DNA from: Actinopolyspora lacussalsi subsp. righensis
GTDB taxonomy: Bacteria > Actinomycetota > Actinomycetes > Mycobacteriales > Pseudonocardiaceae
NCBI RefSeq assembly: GCF_900116555.1
Contig: NZ_FPAT01000007.1
Coordinates: 124,001 to 188,000 of the forward strand
Direction: 5' to 3'
Length of the DNA: 64,000 bases
Shown here: positions 60,084-64,000 of the stretch, piece after piece
Numbering within the stretch: the stretch's first letter is position 1
How the letters are laid out: every line of letters begins with the position of its first letter
Notes under the pieces: model-generated
Told to the model about the DNA's origin: nothing
Seen by the model: the letters and a program-made list of their open reading frames with translations, nothing else
Database searches by the model: none
Translations under genes and position numbers: made by a program

Positions 60084-60596
60084 GTGAGACTTGGCCATGT
60101 AGAGTTGGATAATTGTGTGTGCGAAAATCTCGCGGATGTGCTTTTCTGCGAAAAACTGTCGATCGAGCGAATGCGTGAGCGAGTCAGAGATATGCCTGAT
60201 TGTGTGGAGCAAGTGATGGGTGGACTTGAAGTTTCCCTCGCCCGGCGGGATTGGGATAGTTTCGAGGCGTACTTGCTGGCGGCTCACGAGTTTCCTGCTT
60301 TTTCCTATAGCGATGCGCTGATCGGTGCGCTCGAGATGCGAAGTGAGCTTGTTCCGAATGAGGACGTGTTGCAAGTCCTCTCCTATATCGGAGATCCAGA
60401 GACGCTGCCTGTTCTTCGTGAGACACTTTGGTGGAGACCCGTTTGGGACGAGTTCGATCAAGTTGCCGTGAAATGCATATGGGCTATCGGTTCAATCAGA
60501 AACAGATCAGCGAGGGATGTTCTCCTGGAAGTCATTGAGTATGGATCCGAGCCGATGCGGGACTGGGCACGAAGTAAGCTTTCCTGGGCGATCTAG
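60084..60596 (+). CDS. HEAT-like repeat protein, candidate immunity protein
   Basis: Protein of 170 residues from a GTG. The second half has helical repeats: EDVLQVLSYIGDPETLPVLRETLWW, VAVKCIWAIGSIRNRSARDVLLEVIEYG, PMRDWARSKLSWAI, typical of HEAT/PBS-type proteins. Such proteins occur as immunity proteins in toxin arrays. Ribosome site weak. AT-richer than the core genes. Confidence 0.75.
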   Translation: MRLGHVELDNCVCENLADVLFCEKLSIERMRERVRDMPDCVEQVMGGLEVSLARRDWDSFEAYLLAAHEFPAFSYSDALIGALEMRSELVPNEDVLQVLSYIGDPETLPVLRETLWWRPVWDEFDQVAVKCIWAIGSIRNRSARDVLLEVIEYGSEPMRDWARSKLSWAI

Positions 60597-60629
60597 AAGC
60601 ATCGAACGTGTGGTAGTCGTGGGTGCTTG

Positions 60630-61240
60630 ATGGTGGATTGGCTGTCACGGCGATTGATGCCGGATGAGTTGTGGGATTTGATCCGCCCGTTGATTCCGCT
60701 GCTTCGCGGCGACCGCAGGGTAGTGGGACGGCTCCTGCTGAATGATCGATCGGTGTTTACCTCCCCGCGCAAGAGCTGACCAAGGGGTATGTCCGGCGGT
60801 ATCTGTCGCTCCTCTTCGGAGCCACTGCTTCCACAGTGCATCGGCGGGGTCGCGCGATGGTTGACGCGGCCGAGATTCGTGCCATGAAGGGGTTCGAGGA
60901 CCGGTCTCAGCCCCGTCGGTCGCGGCAAGTCCGGCTCAACGATCCACCTGCTGTCCGACCGGACCGGACTCCCCCCCCCCCGGAGTCGGCGGTCTCGACA
61001 GCCAACATCTAAGACAGCGAGGACTCGCACTACGGATCACTCGGATCGGCGTCCACTCCTGCGAGAGGCTCGGCCGCTGCCGATGGCTCGTCGAGCGCGG
61101 TTTGGCCTGTTCGTCCGGTTACTGTCGCCTGAGCCAGTGCTACGAACGCACAGCCCGCCACTTCATTGCCTTCCCCAACCTCGCAACAAGCCTCATCCGT
61201 TTGGCCGCCGACACCGCTCCCCAGCGAACCTGTTGGGAAC
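60630..61240 (+). mobile_element. Degenerate IS5-type transposase remnant
   Basis: From 60630, the frame reads MVDWLSRRLMPDELWDLIRPLIPLL, the start of an IS5-group transposase, and stops at about 60721. A later fragment reads SGSTIHLLSDRTGL, followed by a run of 11 C at 60971-60981, then RCRWLVERGLACSSGYCRLSQCYERTARHFIAF, a transposase C-terminus. Frames are broken throughout. Ends not identified. Confidence 0.72.
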
Positions 61241-61324
61241 TCTCACAGCCGGGAGGTTCGGGAGGTTCTGGTCTGTCAGTGTGTCGAGTGAGGCTATCGT
61301 GCGCCGGTGAATAGGAGGTTGGTG

Positions 61325-61627
61325 ATGGACGAAGAGCTGCTGGAGGCGTTGGACGAGGTGTGGGACATTGACACCGGCTTTTTGGGAAGGCTCCGTGCGG
61401 GCCATTTCGATCCCGAGGCGGGGGAGGAGTATGTAGCGTTGTTGTCGCGGATTCCTCCGGTCGGGGACACCGTTGACTACAGGCTGGTCCAACGGATCTG
61501 GTTCGCCCCCACGTTCATCGAGTGGCAGATCGAGAGGGCCACCAAAAGCCCTGGGGACGAGGTCAGGTTGCGGCGGATCGAGAGCCAGGTCCGCGAAGCC
61601 GTGGTTGCTGTTCTGGGTGTTCCCTAG
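61325..61627 (+). CDS. Candidate immunity protein, paralogue B
   Basis: Protein of 100 residues (MDEELLEALDEVWDIDTGFLGRLRAG). Same length as paralogue A and similar along its whole length, more GC-rich. AGGAGG lies six bases before the ATG. Follows the IS remnant. Confidence 0.75.
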   Translation: MDEELLEALDEVWDIDTGFLGRLRAGHFDPEAGEEYVALLSRIPPVGDTVDYRLVQRIWFAPTFIEWQIERATKSPGDEVRLRRIESQVREAVVAVLGVP

Positions 61628-61819
61628 AGGCACGGTCATGCTCGGACTCCTGATGACGAAGCTGTGTCGGAGCCAGGGGATCACCCGGCCCAAGCGAGTA
61701 AGGCCCTGGTCTTGTGGCGGCCCGCCGGACACCGACGATCCGCTTCTCAACCGGGACCGGGACAGGTTTCAGCCCGAGGAACTCACCGGCCGCGTCCTGA
61801 GATCCGGGAGGAGCCAGAG

Positions 61820-62101
61820 GTGAGGTACGTCAAGGTCGCATGGGAACACGACTTCGTCGATGAGCCCGTGCTGTATCTCAGCGAGCTCGGCGGCGACGGC
61901 TACGAGATTCGGAAGGTGCAGTTCTACCGTGATGGTCGGTCCGAGTGGGCCGACGAAAGCCACGAAACCGCGAACTCCGGACTCGCTGAAATCCCGTTTC
62001 CACCGCTCGAGGAAATCTCCGGTCAGGAAGGACTCAGCGCCGAGTGGATCGACCGGGAAGAGTTCGAGCGTGCGTGGGGCGAGGCACAGATCGATTATTG
62101 A
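61820..62101 (+). CDS. DUF6881 domain protein, candidate immunity protein
   Basis: Protein of 93 residues from a GTG with GGGAGGAG upstream: VRYVKVAWEHDFVDEPVLYLSELGGDGYEIRKVQFYRDG. This matches the DUF6881 type (short beta-rich proteins often found in toxin-immunity arrays). Upstream extension of the frame to 61664 is Pro/Arg-rich and unlikely. Confidence 0.8.
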   Translation: MRYVKVAWEHDFVDEPVLYLSELGGDGYEIRKVQFYRDGRSEWADESHETANSGLAEIPFPPLEEISGQEGLSAEWIDREEFERAWGEAQIDY

Positions 62102-62430
62102 TGGAGCGTTGATTCGTAGCGCGTGGTGCCTGGTTCGTACTGCTCGCTGCTTTCGACTCTCCTCGGAGAGACTCCGGTCCGCGGGTGTTTCAGTTCGACT
62201 GGTCACTTCCGCCCAACAGGCCCTCCAGATCCGGGCCGGAGCGTGGACCAAGCACTCGATCCCGTGCTGCCGTTCGAACGGCGGCGGAATCGCGGTCACC
62301 ACGGAACAGCTGGTCCGGCAGCTATCCGCGAGACGTAACCACTCGTCCCGAAGCCGTCGACCCGGCTCCGGAACAAGCGTGCTCGAGATGGGACCGACCG
62401 GGTACTGGAGATCGACAGCGTGCGGGGTGG
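62102..62430. other. Gap with no supported gene
   Basis: About 330 bases between convergent DUF6881 and SUKH genes. Overlapping frames are Arg/Ser-rich with no recognisable motif; possibly decayed coding sequence. Confidence 0.45.
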
Positions 62431-63717
62431 TTACCAGTAGCTGTCCTGGCCCCAGGGGTGGAACTCGGCGAATTCGACCGGATCGTCGTCCTCGTCGAAC
62501 CGGGGAAGCCCCTCGGTTCCGAACTTACCGCGCTGCCACTCCAATAGTGTGGCGATAAGGCCCCGCTCCAGCGGCGGGCCCTGATCGTCATGCCGCGGAT
62601 GGACTATCAGCGGCCACTCGTCGGGATTCGTGCTGTTGGCCAGCCAGCCGACCTCGTCCTCGTCCAGGGAAGTGGCGAACGGCAGGAACCCACCGGGCTC
62701 CGGCCATACGGGCAGCGGAAAGCCTTCCGGGAACTCATCCCGCAGGTACCGGTACCCGTCGTTGATCTCCCGAACGTGGTCGGTGAAACCGTTCTCCCCG
62801 GTGCGCAGCGGTGTGTGGAAGCGGAGCCACCTGGTCCAGCAGCCCGAGCCGTACGTTTCCATGAGTTCCATGTACTCGGCCGGCAGACGGGTGCCCAGCT
62901 CGGTGAAAAGCTCTTCCCAGGAAGAGCCTCCCAGGTGCGGTGCCCGCGGCGGCGGACACAGCAATCGTAGCGCTTTCAGGCCGGAGCCGGTTTCGAGCGC
63001 GACCCGGCGCTCCGCGTCGGTGAGTCGTGGGCCGGTGTCCTCCGGTGGTTCCCAGGGGCGTGGGGACACCAGGAAGCGAGTGCGGGAGATGGTGGGTGGA
63101 AGCCGCCCGAAGAACGGATCGGGGGTCTGTTCGTCATCGGTGAGGTACTTGAGGTACTCGGTGAAACCGAGACCGTACTCACGCCACTCGGTGTGCCGTT
63201 CCGCTTCCGGGTGCGACGGGCTCTTGTGGATGACCTCCCATCCGTGGCACACGACTACAGGCCACTCGTCCGGATCGGAGGAAGCGGAAGTGTCCCAGAA
63301 CAGGATGTCGCTGTGACGACCGAATCCCCAGGCGAGCAACCCACCGACAGTCGGGTGGAAGACGGGGCGGTCCGACTCCGGTAGCTCGTCGCGGGCCATG
63401 ATGCGTGCCCAGCGGTGAGTATCGTGCAGCCAGCTTCCGTAGTCGAAGTCCTGCTGACCTCGTTCGATGTCACCATCCTGAAAACAGGGGACATGAATCC
63501 AGATGTATTCACCGAACAGTACCGGGCCGTGTGCACTGGCAAGTCTCTTGTAATCGGTGGGTAACCTCAGACCGAGCCATTCCTCCACCCCGTCCAAGTC
63601 GACGGGGAGTGGCTCTGTGGGGGTTCCGTATCCGTGTGGACGAACTCCAGTAGTCGCTGGGGCGTTCGGACACGTCAAGGCACGTCCCGGAAGGGATTCG
63701 ATCCAGGGAAAAAGCAA
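62431..63717 (-). CDS. Double SUKH (SMI1/KNR4-like) protein, candidate immunity protein
   Basis: Up to 428 residues on the strand opposite to the rest of the array. Two SUKH-like units: one from about 40 (GVEEWLGLRLPTDYKRLASAHGPVLFGEYIWIHVP ... GGLLAWGFGRHSDILFWDTS ... EWPVVV) and another from about 255 (WEELFTELGTRLPAEYMELMETYGSGCW ... GGFLPFATSLDEDEVGWLANS ... EWPLIVHP). Such proteins bind and block many nuclease toxins. The start is uncertain: only TTG codons (63717 and about 63681) precede the first domain, with no ribosome site, so the 5' end may be damaged. Confidence 0.78.
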   Translation of the reverse strand: MLFPWIESLPGRALTCPNAPATTGVRPHGYGTPTEPLPVDLDGVEEWLGLRLPTDYKRLASAHGPVLFGEYIWIHVPCFQDGDIERGQQDFDYGSWLHDTHRWARIMARDELPESDRPVFHPTVGGLLAWGFGRHSDILFWDTSASSDPDEWPVVVCHGWEVIHKSPSHPEAERHTEWREYGLGFTEYLKYLTDDEQTPDPFFGRLPPTISRTRFLVSPRPWEPPEDTGPRLTDAERRVALETGSGLKALRLLCPPPRAPHLGGSSWEELFTELGTRLPAEYMELMETYGSGCWTRWLRFHTPLRTGENGFTDHVREINDGYRYLRDEFPEGFPLPVWPEPGGFLPFATSLDEDEVGWLANSTNPDEWPLIVHPRHDDQGPPLERGLIATLLEWQRGKFGTEGLPRFDEDDDPVEFAEFHPWGQDSYW

Positions 63718-63814
63718 GAGAAATGATATGGACTCGTGACGAATCGGAGGTGAGGAGACCGTAGTTTCTGTGGGGTCGCGAGGCCGTCGTGGGTCGTTGG
63801 TGAGGAGGTTGGCG

Positions 63815-64000
63815 ATGGACGACGAGCTGTTGGAGGCGTTGGAAGAGGCCTGGGACTCCGAGTCCGGGTTTTTGGGAAAGCTTCGTTCGGGCCGGTTTGA
63901 TCCCGATGCTGGGGAGGCCTACGTGGCGCTGTTGTCGACGGTTCCGCCGATCGGGGATACCGTCGATTCGAGACTGGTTCAGCTGATCTGGTTCGCTCCC
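63815..64000 (+). CDS. Candidate immunity protein, paralogue C (cut by window end)
   Basis: The 62 visible codons read MDDELLEALEEAWDSESGFLGKLRSGRFDPDAGEAYVALLS and continue to LIWFAP. Third member of the same family as 58732 and 61325, with a matching leader (GTTGGTGAGGAGGTTGGCG). Continues beyond the window. Confidence 0.78.
   Translation, partial: MDDELLEALEEAWDSESGFLGKLRSGRFDPDAGEAYVALLSTVPPIGDTVDSRLVQLIWFAP

Noticed and set aside
62102-62560. Several plus-strand frames ahead of the SUKH gene
   Set aside because: Overlap the SUKH gene on the other strand, Arg/Pro/Ser-rich with no motif.

Overview
High-GC actinobacterial chromosome. The UPF0182/PPA1309 pair, the prfB-ftsE-ftsX-smpB-ssrA order, frequent GTG starts, XRE/DUF397 pairs and a tmRNA tag ending ALAA point to Pseudonocardiales. 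An Actinopolyspora- or Saccharopolyspora-like genus is my guess from general resemblance, not from a search.

Layout. 1-4.5 kb: PPA1309-family protein, UPF0182 membrane protein and two initiator tRNA genes in a direct duplication. 5-11.4 kb: conserved core with a small zinc-finger protein, PadR regulator, prfB, ftsEX, smpB, an amidohydrolase and tmRNA. 11.5-22.2 kb: transporters (CDF, NhaA, MFS), a flavin monooxygenase, a divergent zinc-finger operon / XRE-DUF397 locus around a palindromic operator, secreted proteins and an acetyltransferase. 22.5-26.8 kb: tRNA-Ala, a truncated aldo/keto reductase, a divergent ArsR-MFS pair, and TetR and LysR regulators.

26.9-34.5 kb (minus strand): a compact seven-gene operon, its last four genes joined by 4-nt stop/start overlaps. 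It encodes a nitronate monooxygenase-like protein, a YciI-ABM fusion, a tricarballylate-dehydrogenase-like flavoprotein, a DRE-TIM aldolase, an alpha/beta-hydrolase-like protein lacking the usual Ser nucleophile, a fusion of a beta-decarboxylating dehydrogenase with an RraA-type aldolase, and a DUF6282 hydrolase. It looks like a catabolic route for a polycarboxylic hydroxy or oxo acid that I cannot match to a known pathway. 35.3-45.2 kb: glutamate dehydrogenase, a GH62 arabinofuranosidase behind a CebR-type palindrome, LVIVD and DUF305 secreted proteins, a second identical tRNA-Ala, a beta-propeller protein, a family 2 glycosyltransferase and UDP-GlcNAc 2-epimerase.

45.8-64 kb: a polymorphic toxin locus. 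A 3591-residue secreted RHS/YD protein carries three LamG modules, a HINT autoprotease domain and a C-terminal AHH nuclease, followed 12 nt later by an Imm11-like immunity gene. Downstream is a graveyard of displaced cassettes: two fragments of the RHS pre-toxin linker (one with 69 bp identical to the intact gene), two degenerate IS5-type elements, and a run of small candidate immunity genes (CPCC, three paralogues of an unrecognised ~100-residue family, a HEAT-like protein, DUF6881, a double SUKH protein). The window ends inside the third paralogue. All domain assignments come from reading motifs by eye.
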